NCBI GenBank assembly: GCA_019425015.1
Contig: JAHYYJ010000007.1
Location: 62,001-126,000, forward strand
Source: Collinsella sp.
Lineage (GTDB): Bacteria; Actinomycetota; Coriobacteriia; Coriobacteriales; Coriobacteriaceae
Length of the DNA stretch: 64,000 nt
Direction of reading: 5' to 3'
The notes under the pieces were generated by a model, which worked only from the letters and a program-made list of their open reading frames with translations, did no database searches and was not told where the DNA came from. Position numbers and translations under genes: made by a program. Of the stretch, positions 26,574-34,230 are shown one piece after another (position 1 is the first letter of the stretch; the number at the start of each line of letters is the position of its first letter).

Positions 26574-27887
26574 TTACGCTACGAAGAAGTAGACGAGGAA
26601 AGCGAGAGCTGCGATCCACATGAGCGGCTTGATCTTGGAGGCCTCGCCCTTAAAGAGCGCGACGATCACGTAGGCGATAAAGCCTAGGCCAATGCCGGCA
26701 GAGATGGAGTAGGTGAAGGGCACGCCGGCGACAATCATGAACGCCGGGAAACCCTGCGACACGTCGGACCAGTCGATCTCGGAGGCCTCGCTCATCATGA
26801 GGTAGCCGACGTAGACCAGAGCACCGCAGGTGGCGGCGCTGGAAACGATGGTGACGATGGGGGAGAAGAACGCGGCGAGAATGAACAGCACGCCGGTGGT
26901 GACGGAGGTGAGGCCCGTGCGGCCACCGTCGGCGGCGCCAGAAGTGGACTCGACGAAGGTGGTGATGGAGGAGACGCCCATAAAGCCACCGGCAGCAGCG
27001 GCCACGGAGTCGACGACCAGGATGGGGCGGATGTCCTCGACATTGCCGTCCTCGGTCAAGAACTCGCCCTGCTTGGCGACGGCCATCGCGGTGCCCATGG
27101 TGTCGAAGAAGTCGCTCATGAGCAGCGAGAAGGCAACGACGAGCAGCATCGGGTCGGTCAGAACCTTCACGATGGCCATGTTGCCATCAGCGGTGCTGGC
27201 AAACGGGGCGCCAAAGGTCGAGAAGTCGAGCGGAGCGATGAGGCCCTCGGGCGCATGGGTGACGCCCAGCGGGATACCGGCGATAACGGCGATGATGATG
27301 CCGATGAGCAGCGAGCCCGGCACGTTGCGGGAAGCCAGGGCAACCGTCACGACGATGGAGATGATGCCGACGATAAAGGTGGGGGAGGCGATGTCGCCCA
27401 GGCCGACGAGCGTACCGGCGCCAGCGGTGATGATGCCGGCGTCGCACAGGCCGATCATGGCGATGAACAGGCCCAAGCCAACCGAGATGGCGTGGCGCAG
27501 GACCACGGGGATGGCGTCCATAATGGCCTCGCGCAGGCCGCACAGGACGAGCAGCAAGATGACGATACCCTCGAGGAAGATAACGCTCATGGCAACGTGC
27601 CAGTCGCCGCCGCACATGGTGGTGGCGATGCCCGCGATCATGGCGTTGATGCCCAGACCCGACGCGCATGCGAGCGGACGGTTGGCGAAGATGCCCATGC
27701 AGATGGTCATGATGCCGGCGCCCAGGCAAGTGGCGCAGGCGAGCGCTCCCGCATCGATGCCGGCGCCCGAGAGCACTGCGGGGTTGACGGCGATGATGTA
27801 GGCCATCGCCAGGAATGTTGTCAGTCCAGCGCGAAGTTCGGTCCCGATTGTGGACTTGCGCTCACTGACGTGAAAAAGTTCGTCCAT
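26574..27887 (-). CDS. azgA: adenine/guanine/hypoxanthine permease (NCS2, AzgA family)
   Basis: 437 aa with about 12 hydrophobic segments. AzgA-type signatures: AGLTTFLAMAYIIAVNP at the N-terminus, GLGINAMIA, FLEGIVILLL, DFFDTMGTAMAVA and GVSSITTFVESTSGAADGGRTGL. Predicted proton-driven purine base uptake. ATG 27887 is preceded by GGAAAGGG; the longer frame upstream is not conserved. No purine riboswitch is visible in the 193-bp gap shared with the divergent deformylase-like gene. Its last 15 codons were duplicated at 24541. Confidence 0.92.
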   Translation of the reverse strand: MDELFHVSERKSTIGTELRAGLTTFLAMAYIIAVNPAVLSGAGIDAGALACATCLGAGIMTICMGIFANRPLACASGLGINAMIAGIATTMCGGDWHVAMSVIFLEGIVILLLVLCGLREAIMDAIPVVLRHAISVGLGLFIAMIGLCDAGIITAGAGTLVGLGDIASPTFIVGIISIVVTVALASRNVPGSLLIGIIIAVIAGIPLGVTHAPEGLIAPLDFSTFGAPFASTADGNMAIVKVLTDPMLLVVAFSLLMSDFFDTMGTAMAVAKQGEFLTEDGNVEDIRPILVVDSVAAAAGGFMGVSSITTFVESTSGAADGGRTGLTSVTTGVLFILAAFFSPIVTIVSSAATCGALVYVGYLMMSEASEIDWSDVSQGFPAFMIVAGVPFTYSISAGIGLGFIAYVIVALFKGEASKIKPLMWIAALAFLVYFFVA

Positions 27888-28080
27888 GCATACCCTTTCC
27901 TTGTTCGGCCCCGAGTTTAGGCCGATTGACACGAACCCACCCACTATATCGCCTTTGTGAAGTTGGTGTTCCTCACATGTTGATGTTCGGCGGTTTGTAA
28001 CGGACGGGCGGTATCTTTCGCATGAAATTGTGTAGGTACCGTATACTTAAGCGGTTACAACGACCCCCATGGAGGAACGT

Positions 28081-28500
28081 ATGATTAAAGAGCTTTGCCA
28101 CGACGAGGCTATCCTGTCCCAGCGTTGCGAGGTTGCGACCGTCGAGGACGAGTCGGTTGCTCAGGACCTGATCGATACCATCAAGTCGCTCGACGATGCC
28201 GGCTGCCTTGCCGCTAACCAGATTGGCGTTACCAAGAAGGTTTGCGTCTACCTGGACGACGCCGGCGAGCCCCACGTGCTCTACAACCCCCGTCTGGTGT
28301 TTGGCCTGGGTGCCAGCAAGATGGAGGAGAGCTGCCTGACGCACGAGGAGGTCACCAAGTCCACGCGCTATATCAAGTGCAAGGTCGCTTATGACGTGAT
28401 CGTCGACGGCAAGATGCGCGAGCGCAAGCAGGACTTTGTGGGCTTCGAGGCGCAGATGATTCAACACATGATTGACCACTGTCTAGGAAAGTTGGTCTAA
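28081..28500 (+). CDS. peptide deformylase-family protein with altered active site
   Basis: 139 aa, the length of short deformylases. Motif 1 is GCLAANQ (residues 41-47; consensus GxGLAAxQ), motif 2 is ESCLT with the metal Cys85, motif 3 is QHMIDH with metal ligands His129 and His133. The catalytic Glu of HExxH is Met130, so formyl hydrolysis is doubtful although metal binding could persist. GGAGG precedes ATG 28081; an ATG at 28069 is part of that ribosome binding site. The stop codon lies in the left arm of a 107-bp palindrome. A second, more canonical family member is at 35827-36237. Confidence 0.85.
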   Translation: MIKELCHDEAILSQRCEVATVEDESVAQDLIDTIKSLDDAGCLAANQIGVTKKVCVYLDDAGEPHVLYNPRLVFGLGASKMEESCLTHEEVTKSTRYIKCKVAYDVIVDGKMRERKQDFVGFEAQMIQHMIDHCLGKLV

Positions 28501-28602
28501 GGGGACCAAAGCACCGCACCTTGCCGCTCAATCGTCGCTCGCGTACCTTAAGTACGCTTCGCTCCTCTTTCGTGGCAATCTGCGGTACTTTGACCCCTTA
28601 GA
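28496..28602. repeat. 107-bp long imperfect palindrome overlapping the deformylase-like stop
   Basis: TCTAAGGGG (28496-28504) pairs with CCCCTTAGA (28594-28602); the next 13 bases pair with two mismatches, and the centre holds GCGTAC-CTTAA-GTACGC (28541-28557). The gene stop TAA (28498-28500) is within the left arm. No T run follows. Its layout resembles the 119-bp repeats at 42419, 43839 and 56897, but the sequence is different. Confidence 0.7.
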
Positions 28603-28644
28603 CGACCTGCGGGGTTAACTTGGTTGAGTTTATCCTGCTTGAAT

Positions 28645-28682
28645 AGTCCGGGCGTGACATTGTTGTCATGTCCGGGCTTTTG
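28645..28682 (+). terminator. hairpin terminator upstream of the bile salt hydrolase gene
   Basis: AGTCCGGGCGTGACA (28645-28659) pairs with 28664-28678 with three G-U wobbles and is followed by TTTT. This is a second stem beyond the 107-bp palindrome, so transcription from the deformylase-like gene is well isolated. Confidence 0.65.
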
Positions 28683-28744
28683 TGTTTAGCCCCTTTTTGT
28701 TTGGAGACAATAACCTTAGCAAGAACGTAAAGCTAGGAGGCGCC

Positions 28745-29710
28745 ATGTGTACGAGCATTCGATTTACCGATAATTCTGGCCACATGTATCTAGGCCGCAA
28801 CCTCGACTGGAGCTTTGACTATGGCCAACAGGTTCGCGTGATGCCTCGCGGGTTTCACATTCCGTATTCGTTTATCGACGACGCGACAGCGGCACACGCG
28901 GTGATCGGTATGTGCATCGATTACAAGAACTATCCCATGTTCTTCGACTGCGGCAACGATGCGGGCCTCGCCGTGGCGGGTCTCAATTTCCCGGGTTATG
29001 CCGAGTATGCCGAGGACCCTGTCGACGGCAAGACCAATATCGCGGCCTATGAGTTTCCCCTGTGGGTGGCAGCGACGTTCTCGACGGTCGACGAGGTCGA
29101 GGCTGCGCTGCGCGATACGGTGATTGTCGCCAAATCTGCAGGAGAGGGGCTGGGCGTGTCGCTGCTCCATTGGATTATCGGCGACAGCCAGCGTAGCATC
29201 GTGGTCGAGATGATGGCTGACGGCCTGCATGTATACGACGATCCGGTCGACACCCTTGCCAATCAGCCCACCTTCCCGTGGCACATGGAAAACCTGCGCA
29301 CCTATATCACGGCCACAAGCGATTTTCCGCAGACGGCGACATGGCGTGGCGCCGAGCTCAAGCCCTATGGCGCGGGTGCCGGCATGCGCGGTATTCCGGG
29401 TGACTGCTATTCGCCGAGCCGTTTTGTAAAGGCGGCGTACCTCAATGCCAATTACCCGCAAAAGGAGAGCGAGACCGAAAACGTCGTCCGCATGTTCCGC
29501 TCGCTCGAGGGCGTGGTGATGATCGAGGGGGCGTCCAGGATGGGCGATGGCAAGTTCGAGAAGACTATCTACACCGGATGCTTTAGCGCGCGCACGGGCA
29601 ATTATTACTACGCGATGTATGGGGATCCGTCGATTCGCTACGTGAGCCTGATGGATGCCGAGGGCGCGAGCCCCGATAGGCTCGTGGTTCCCGAGCCGCG
29701 TCGTTCGTAG
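28745..29710 (+). CDS. bsh: bile salt hydrolase (choloylglycine hydrolase)
   Basis: 321 aa Ntn-hydrolase that splits glycine or taurine from conjugated bile acids. All six catalytic positions are seen in near-canonical numbering: Cys2 (after Met removal), Arg18, Asp21 (GRNLDW), Asn81 (GLNFPG), Asn173 (ANQPTF) and Arg226 (SPSRF). ATG 28745 follows TAGGAGGCGCC and is fixed by the need for Cys2; upstream codons are not used. No signal peptide, so cytosolic. Penicillin V acylase is the main alternative within the family; GLNFPG and Arg226 favour bile salt hydrolase. Marks a gut commensal. Confidence 0.9.
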   Translation: MCTSIRFTDNSGHMYLGRNLDWSFDYGQQVRVMPRGFHIPYSFIDDATAAHAVIGMCIDYKNYPMFFDCGNDAGLAVAGLNFPGYAEYAEDPVDGKTNIAAYEFPLWVAATFSTVDEVEAALRDTVIVAKSAGEGLGVSLLHWIIGDSQRSIVVEMMADGLHVYDDPVDTLANQPTFPWHMENLRTYITATSDFPQTATWRGAELKPYGAGAGMRGIPGDCYSPSRFVKAAYLNANYPQKESETENVVRMFRSLEGVVMIEGASRMGDGKFEKTIYTGCFSARTGNYYYAMYGDPSIRYVSLMDAEGASPDRLVVPEPRRS

Positions 29711-29733
29711 CTCACCGGTCCGTTGCGACATAA

Positions 29734-29769
29734 AACGGCTCCGCACCTTTTATGAGATGTGGAGCCGTT
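29734..29769. terminator. terminator between bsh and kup
   Basis: AACGGCTCCGCAC (29734-29746) pairs, with small bulges, with GTGGAGCCGTT (29759-29769) between two convergent genes. Confidence 0.7.
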
Positions 29770-29791
29770 GTCGTCAATGGCTGGTGGCGTG

Positions 29792-32023
29792 TTAGAAGTT
29801 GGCGTCGTTGAGCTGGGTGCTCTCGAGTCCGTCGAGTTGCTGTTGCTCGGGCGTATCGGCGACGCTCTCGAGCAGCTCGGTGGGATCGACGTTCATACTC
29901 TTGCCGGCCTCGTTGCCGTTGACCAAGTCGTCCGAGAAGATATCGACTTCCATTTCCTCGGCCTCTTCGATCTGAACCTCGAGCGGCACCTGGGTGCGCA
30001 CGAGCTTAACGGCCGGGCGCATGCGGGCAAACAGTGGCACGTACTCGATGATGATGGCCGAGTTCTCGAGACCATACCAACGTGCCGGGCTTCCGCAGGC
30101 GCGGCGGACGGCGTACTTGATGGCCATGACGCGATGGTCGTTGCGGTTGATGTCCGTTTCGGGGGCGAGCATCTTGCGCAGCATGCAAAAACGGAAGTCG
30201 CCCACGTTGCCGCGCGTCTCGTAGATGGAGTAGGTGTGGTGCTGCGGTGGCAGCTCTCCCGAGGCCATCAGGTCGCCAACGATCTGGCGCAGGTAGGCGT
30301 TGATGCGCTGGTTGACCTTAAAACCCAGGTCCAAGCGCACGCGGAACAGGAAGTCTGTGCCAAAGGTCTCAACGGAATACTCGTGCGTATAGGGCTCGTC
30401 GGTAACGTGTACGTTGATGAACCAATATGCCTTGGCACGCTTGGGGTGCTTGTCCAAGATGGAGTAGAGCACGTCGCGGTCGAGCGTGAGCGGGTCGGGA
30501 CTGTTGGTAAGGAACACCAGATTGTCGGCGAGCACGGGGTAGGTCTCGTCGTTGCGCAGGCGGCCGAGCTGGTCAATGTACTTGGAGACGGGCAGCAGGA
30601 TCGTCTGCGTGCGCTCGATGGCGGTGCCGCGGCGCCACACGTACATAAGGCCAAACAGCAGCGCGGCCAGGAAGATCATGACGTAGCCGCCGTCAAAGAA
30701 CATGGTGAGGCACGAAGCGAAGAAGCACAGCTCAATGGCACCAAAGAGCAGGGCGAAGACGCAGGCGCCCAGCTTGTGCTTGAGGATGCCGGCGATGTAG
30801 CTCGTCAAAAGCGTCGTGGTCATGAGCATGGTCACGGTAATGGCGAGGCCGTAGGCGCTCTCCATGCGCTCGGAGTTTTGGAACAGCAGCACGATGAAGA
30901 TACAGCCGACCCACATGATGTTGTTGACGAGCGGAATATAGAGTTGGCCCTTGGTGTCGCTGGGGTAGTGGATGCGCAGATGCGGCATAAGGTTGAGGCG
31001 CGTTGCCTCCGAAACCAACGAGAACGAGCCGGTGATGAGCGCCTGCGAGGCGATGATGGCCGCCACGGCCGAAAGCACGATGGCAAAGGGGCGCAGGGGC
31101 TCGGGGAGCATCATATAGAACGGGTTGACGATATCCATCGCGAGCATCTGGGGATTGGAATTGTTGGCGAGCAGCCAAGCGCCCTGACCCAGATAGTTAA
31201 GGATGAGGGCTGCCTTTACGAACGGCCAGGATGCGTAAATGTTAGCCTTGCCCACGTGACCCATGTCCGAATAGAGCGCCTCGGCGCCGGTCGTCGACAG
31301 GAAGACGAAGCCGAGCACCATGATGCCCGAGTGGTTGATGGGCGAGAACAGGAACATGATGCCGCGGATGGGGTTGAGCGCGCGTAGGATGGACAGGTTG
31401 CCGAGTATGTTGAACAGGCCGGCGCCAGCCAAGAACAGGAACCACAGCGTCATGAGCGGGCCGAACAGCTTGCCGATCGACGAGGTGCCGGCGCGCTGCA
31501 TGGCAAACAGGCCGCAGATAATGATGATGGTGATGATGATGACGTTGGTCTGGCCGTCACCCAAAAGCGCATGGCCCCACTCGATAGTGCGCAAGCCCTC
31601 GATGGCCGTGGTAACCGTGACGGCGGGGGTGAGGATGCCGTCGGCGAGCAGCGCCGCGCCGCCGATCATGGCGGGAAGGATCAGCCACGGCGCCACTTTG
31701 CGCACCAAGCTAAACAGGGCGAAGATGCCGCCCTCGTTGTGGTTATCGGCCTTCATGGCGATAACCACGTACTTGACCGTGGTCACGAGCGTCATGGTCC
31801 AGATGACGAGCGAAAGCGCTCCTAAGATCATGTCCTCGCTGACGGTACCGATGCCGCCGTTGTTGGCGACGATTGATTTCATGGTGTACATGGGGCTCGT
31901 GCCGATGTCGCCGTAGACGACGCCGAGCGTAACGAGCAGCATGCCAGCGGAGAGGGGAATGGCTCCATGCCCGCCTTGACCACGCTGATCTTGGGGGCTT
32001 GCCTCCAGTTTGTTATGTGCCAC
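29792..32023 (-). CDS. kup: KUP-family potassium uptake transporter
   Basis: 743 aa from GTG 32023. Family signatures: GVVYGDIGTSPMYT, NHNEGGIFAL, GALLADGILTPAVTV-like AALLADGILTPAVTV, and about 12 membrane segments up to residue 450, followed by a long cytosolic tail. Imports K+ with protons. GTG 32023 was preferred because AAGGGAG stands five bases upstream; ATG 32041, six codons earlier, has no such site. An inverted repeat (32044-32068) lies just upstream. I could not identify a c-di-AMP riboswitch. Confidence 0.9.
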   Translation of the reverse strand: MAHNKLEASPQDQRGQGGHGAIPLSAGMLLVTLGVVYGDIGTSPMYTMKSIVANNGGIGTVSEDMILGALSLVIWTMTLVTTVKYVVIAMKADNHNEGGIFALFSLVRKVAPWLILPAMIGGAALLADGILTPAVTVTTAIEGLRTIEWGHALLGDGQTNVIIITIIIICGLFAMQRAGTSSIGKLFGPLMTLWFLFLAGAGLFNILGNLSILRALNPIRGIMFLFSPINHSGIMVLGFVFLSTTGAEALYSDMGHVGKANIYASWPFVKAALILNYLGQGAWLLANNSNPQMLAMDIVNPFYMMLPEPLRPFAIVLSAVAAIIASQALITGSFSLVSEATRLNLMPHLRIHYPSDTKGQLYIPLVNNIMWVGCIFIVLLFQNSERMESAYGLAITVTMLMTTTLLTSYIAGILKHKLGACVFALLFGAIELCFFASCLTMFFDGGYVMIFLAALLFGLMYVWRRGTAIERTQTILLPVSKYIDQLGRLRNDETYPVLADNLVFLTNSPDPLTLDRDVLYSILDKHPKRAKAYWFINVHVTDEPYTHEYSVETFGTDFLFRVRLDLGFKVNQRINAYLRQIVGDLMASGELPPQHHTYSIYETRGNVGDFRFCMLRKMLAPETDINRNDHRVMAIKYAVRRACGSPARWYGLENSAIIIEYVPLFARMRPAVKLVRTQVPLEVQIEEAEEMEVDIFSDDLVNGNEAGKSMNVDPTELLESVADTPEQQQLDGLESTQLNDANF

Positions 32024-32043
32024 GTGGACTCCCTTGGACATCC

Positions 32044-32068
32044 GGTTATCCGTCTAGGACAGATAACC
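32044..32068. promoter_or_regulatory. inverted repeat upstream of kup
   Basis: GGTTATC (32044-32050) and GATAACC (32062-32068) form a perfect 7-bp dyad with an 11-bp spacer, 21 bases before the kup start. It could be an operator or a leader hairpin. Confidence 0.4.
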
Positions 32069-32123
32069 TTTATGCCGTCTTTATACATACAAGAGCAGTT
32101 TGGCACATCAGGTTATTTTAGAC

Positions 32124-32147
32124 AATAATCCCCAGCTGAGGATTATT
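32124..32147 (-). terminator. terminator after the EamA transporter gene
   Basis: AATAATCC (32124-32131) pairs with GGATTATT (32140-32147) around CCAGCTGA, downstream of the minus-strand transporter gene. Confidence 0.55.
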
Positions 32148-32180
32148 TATGTATGCAGGTAGCATTTCAAAGCAGGGGCT

Positions 32181-33092
32181 TTAAGCACGTGCTGCCTGGG
32201 CGATGCCAGCCTTGGCGTTTGCGCGTTTGCCGGCGAGTTCGCAAAAGCCCGCGCCGCCGATGATAAGCACGGCGCCCATCAGACGGACCGGTGTTATGGC
32301 TTCGCCCAAAAGGACGGCCGAGAACACGACCGCCGAAAGCGGCTCGAGGTAGCCGACGACGGCGACGGTCTGGACGGGCAGTTTGGCGACGGCGCTAAAG
32401 TAGAGCAGGCAGCCGATGCCGGTGTTGACGACGCCGAGCATGACGACGGCGCGCCAATCAATACTGGCGGCGACGCCGGCGGACAGGAATGAGGGGGCGC
32501 CCTGCGTGAGGAGCGTAAGGACCAGCGCGGTCAAAAAGGCGGCGCTCACCTGGAGCGCGGAGTTCTCGAGGCCCTCGATGTGCGGCGCACCCTTGCTGGC
32601 GATGACCATCAATGCATAGCAGAAGGCCGAGGCGATGCCGCAAGCGATACCCGCAATGGGCATATTGCCGCCTAGACCTTGTGCCGCAATGAGAAAAGCA
32701 CCGCAGGCGACGGCGATAAAGCCGGCGATTTTGCTGCCGGTCAGCTTTTCGCCAAAGATGAGCGGGGAGAGCGCCATGACGATGATGGGGCCGCAGTAGT
32801 ACAGCAGCGAGGAAACGCCGACGCCGATCGTCTGGTAGGCTCGGAACAGAAAAATCCAGCTGGCGCCCAGCGCGGCTCCCGAGAGGAGGAGGGCTGCGGC
32901 TTCGCGGGGGCGAGATAGCGCCTGCAACTTATGGCGTTGGGTGATGGCGAGGATGGTGACGAGCGAGAGTGCGCCCAAAAACGTGCGCAGGAGCACGATA
33001 TCGGAGCTCGGCAGCGCGATGGCGGCGGCGATGATGCCGTTGGAGCCAAACAACAGCAATGCTGCTAAGTACGTAAACAGTCCGTTGTTCAT
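32181..33092 (-). CDS. EamA/DMT-family inner-membrane transporter
   Basis: 303 aa with ten predicted membrane helices in two EamA halves (1-140 and 150-290); GASWIFLFRAYQTIGVGVSSLLYYCGPI and VAVVGYLEPLSAVVFSAVLLGE are the typical paired signatures. These proteins export amino acids, nucleobases or other small metabolites; the substrate is unknown. Divergent from a LysR regulator 118 bases away with a nested dyad between, so it is probably that regulator's target. GGGGATG precedes ATG 33092. Confidence 0.85.
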   Translation of the reverse strand: MNNGLFTYLAALLLFGSNGIIAAAIALPSSDIVLLRTFLGALSLVTILAITQRHKLQALSRPREAAALLLSGAALGASWIFLFRAYQTIGVGVSSLLYYCGPIIVMALSPLIFGEKLTGSKIAGFIAVACGAFLIAAQGLGGNMPIAGIACGIASAFCYALMVIASKGAPHIEGLENSALQVSAAFLTALVLTLLTQGAPSFLSAGVAASIDWRAVVMLGVVNTGIGCLLYFSAVAKLPVQTVAVVGYLEPLSAVVFSAVLLGEAITPVRLMGAVLIIGGAGFCELAGKRANAKAGIAQAARA

Positions 33093-33107
33093 ACGCTGAC
33101 ATCCCCT

Positions 33108-33147
33108 CTATATCCGAGCTTGTTCACTATGGGTGAACTGGATATAG
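33108..33147. promoter_or_regulatory. nested dyad in the EamA/LysR divergent promoter
   Basis: CTATATCC (33108-33115) pairs with GGATATAG (33140-33147), and within it GTTCAC (33122-33127) pairs with GTGAAC (33133-33138). Nested perfect dyads in the gap between a LysR gene and its divergent neighbour are typical LysR recognition and activation sites. Confidence 0.55.
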
Positions 33148-33210
33148 AAGAAAAGCGAATATAATTCATAGATAACATGACAAAAGCTCATGCATATGTG
33201 GAGGGGTGCC

Positions 33211-34068
33211 GTGGAAACGAATATTCAAAAGATGCAGGTGCTGCTTGAGACCGTGCGCGCCGGAAGTTTTACGCGCGCCGCCGAGCGGCTGAGCTATTCG
33301 CAGTCGGGCGTGAGCCGTATGGTGGCCGATCTCGAGGCCGACTGGGGCTTTAAAGTGCTCGATAGAAGCCGCGAGGGCGTAGTGCTTTCTGCCGATGGGC
33401 GGCAAGTTATGCCGGCGGTCGAGGCGTTGTGCGAGGAATTTGTTCGTTTGCAGCGACGGGTGGATGAGATGCGTGGGCTCATGCGCGGCAAAATCTGCAT
33501 CGGTACGTTTTCGAGCGTGGCGACCCACGTGCTGCCGCCGGTGATTGCGCACTTTCGCGCCGATCACCCGGACGTCGATTACGAGCTGCTGATGGGTGAT
33601 TACTCCGAGATTGAGCAATGGGTGGCGGAAGGTCGCTGCGACCTGGGCTTTATTCCGCGCGAACCACGCGGCGCCGGCATGGCGTCGCGGCCGTTGGTGC
33701 AAGATGAGTTGATGGCCGTGGTGCCAGCGGACTCCTCGCTTGCTACCGCGGAGGTCGTTTCCCTTGCCGATTTGGCCAACGAGCAGTTTATTCTGCTGGA
33801 ACGCGGTAGCGACGACGAGATTACGCCGCTGTTTCGCCGCGCGGGCCTGGCGGTACGCTCTAAGCTGTCGACCTGGGATGATTATGCGATTATGGCCATG
33901 GTCGAGGACGGTCTGGGCGTGAGCATTCTTCCGGCGCTCATCTTGCGCCGCTGCCAGTTCGATGTTGCCGTGCGCCCGCTCGAGGGACATCCTCATCGGC
34001 AGATCAACGCCATATACCGCACCGCTGACGTTTCGCTTGCGGCGGCTCGTTTCCTTGAATATCTCTAA
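33211..34068 (+). CDS. LysR-family transcriptional regulator
   Basis: 285 aa. N-terminal HTH KMQVLLETVRAGSFTRAAERL with YSQSGVSRMVADLE, then the effector domain with IGTFSSVATHVLPPVIAHF and GLGVSILPAL. GTG 33211 was chosen because GAGGGG lies four bases upstream; ATG 33190 and 33196 have none. Divergent from the EamA transporter gene. Likely senses a metabolite exported by that transporter; the ligand is unknown. Confidence 0.87.
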   Translation: METNIQKMQVLLETVRAGSFTRAAERLSYSQSGVSRMVADLEADWGFKVLDRSREGVVLSADGRQVMPAVEALCEEFVRLQRRVDEMRGLMRGKICIGTFSSVATHVLPPVIAHFRADHPDVDYELLMGDYSEIEQWVAEGRCDLGFIPREPRGAGMASRPLVQDELMAVVPADSSLATAEVVSLADLANEQFILLERGSDDEITPLFRRAGLAVRSKLSTWDDYAIMAMVEDGLGVSILPALILRRCQFDVAVRPLEGHPHRQINAIYRTADVSLAAARFLEYL

Positions 34069-34127
34069 AAGCGCGTACCTGTTGTCTACTTTGGGACAAT
34101 TCTCGGGGTTCGGTACATTTTCTTATG

Positions 34128-34209
34128 AAATTGAACTTTCGGATAATGCGCCGCGCTATACTGCTGCCTAAATTGAACTCAGGTTCAATTTGTGTTCTAT
34201 AAATTGAAC
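34128..34209. promoter_or_regulatory. four AAATTGAAC boxes upstream of the HTH-aminotransferase gene
   Basis: AAATTGAAC occurs at 34128-34136, 34170-34178 and 34201-34209, and inverted (GTTCAATTT) at 34183-34191. The middle pair forms a perfect 9-bp dyad around TCAG. Start-to-start distances of 42 and 31 bp put the direct copies close to whole helical turns. TATACT at 34157-34162 is a plausible -10 among them. The likely binder is the HTH domain of the downstream protein (autoregulation). Confidence 0.6.
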
Positions 34210-34230
34210 TTTGCCAGCAAGGAGGTTCTA

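Noticed and set aside
27888..28080. Purine riboswitch in front of azgA
   Set aside because: I could not find the conserved three-way junction sequences on either strand.
29759..31387. Open frame of 542 codons on the plus strand opposite kup
   Set aside because: It is a high-GC antisense shadow: kup on the other strand has family motifs from end to end, and the plus frame gives low-complexity His/Val/Gly-rich sequence without any domain.
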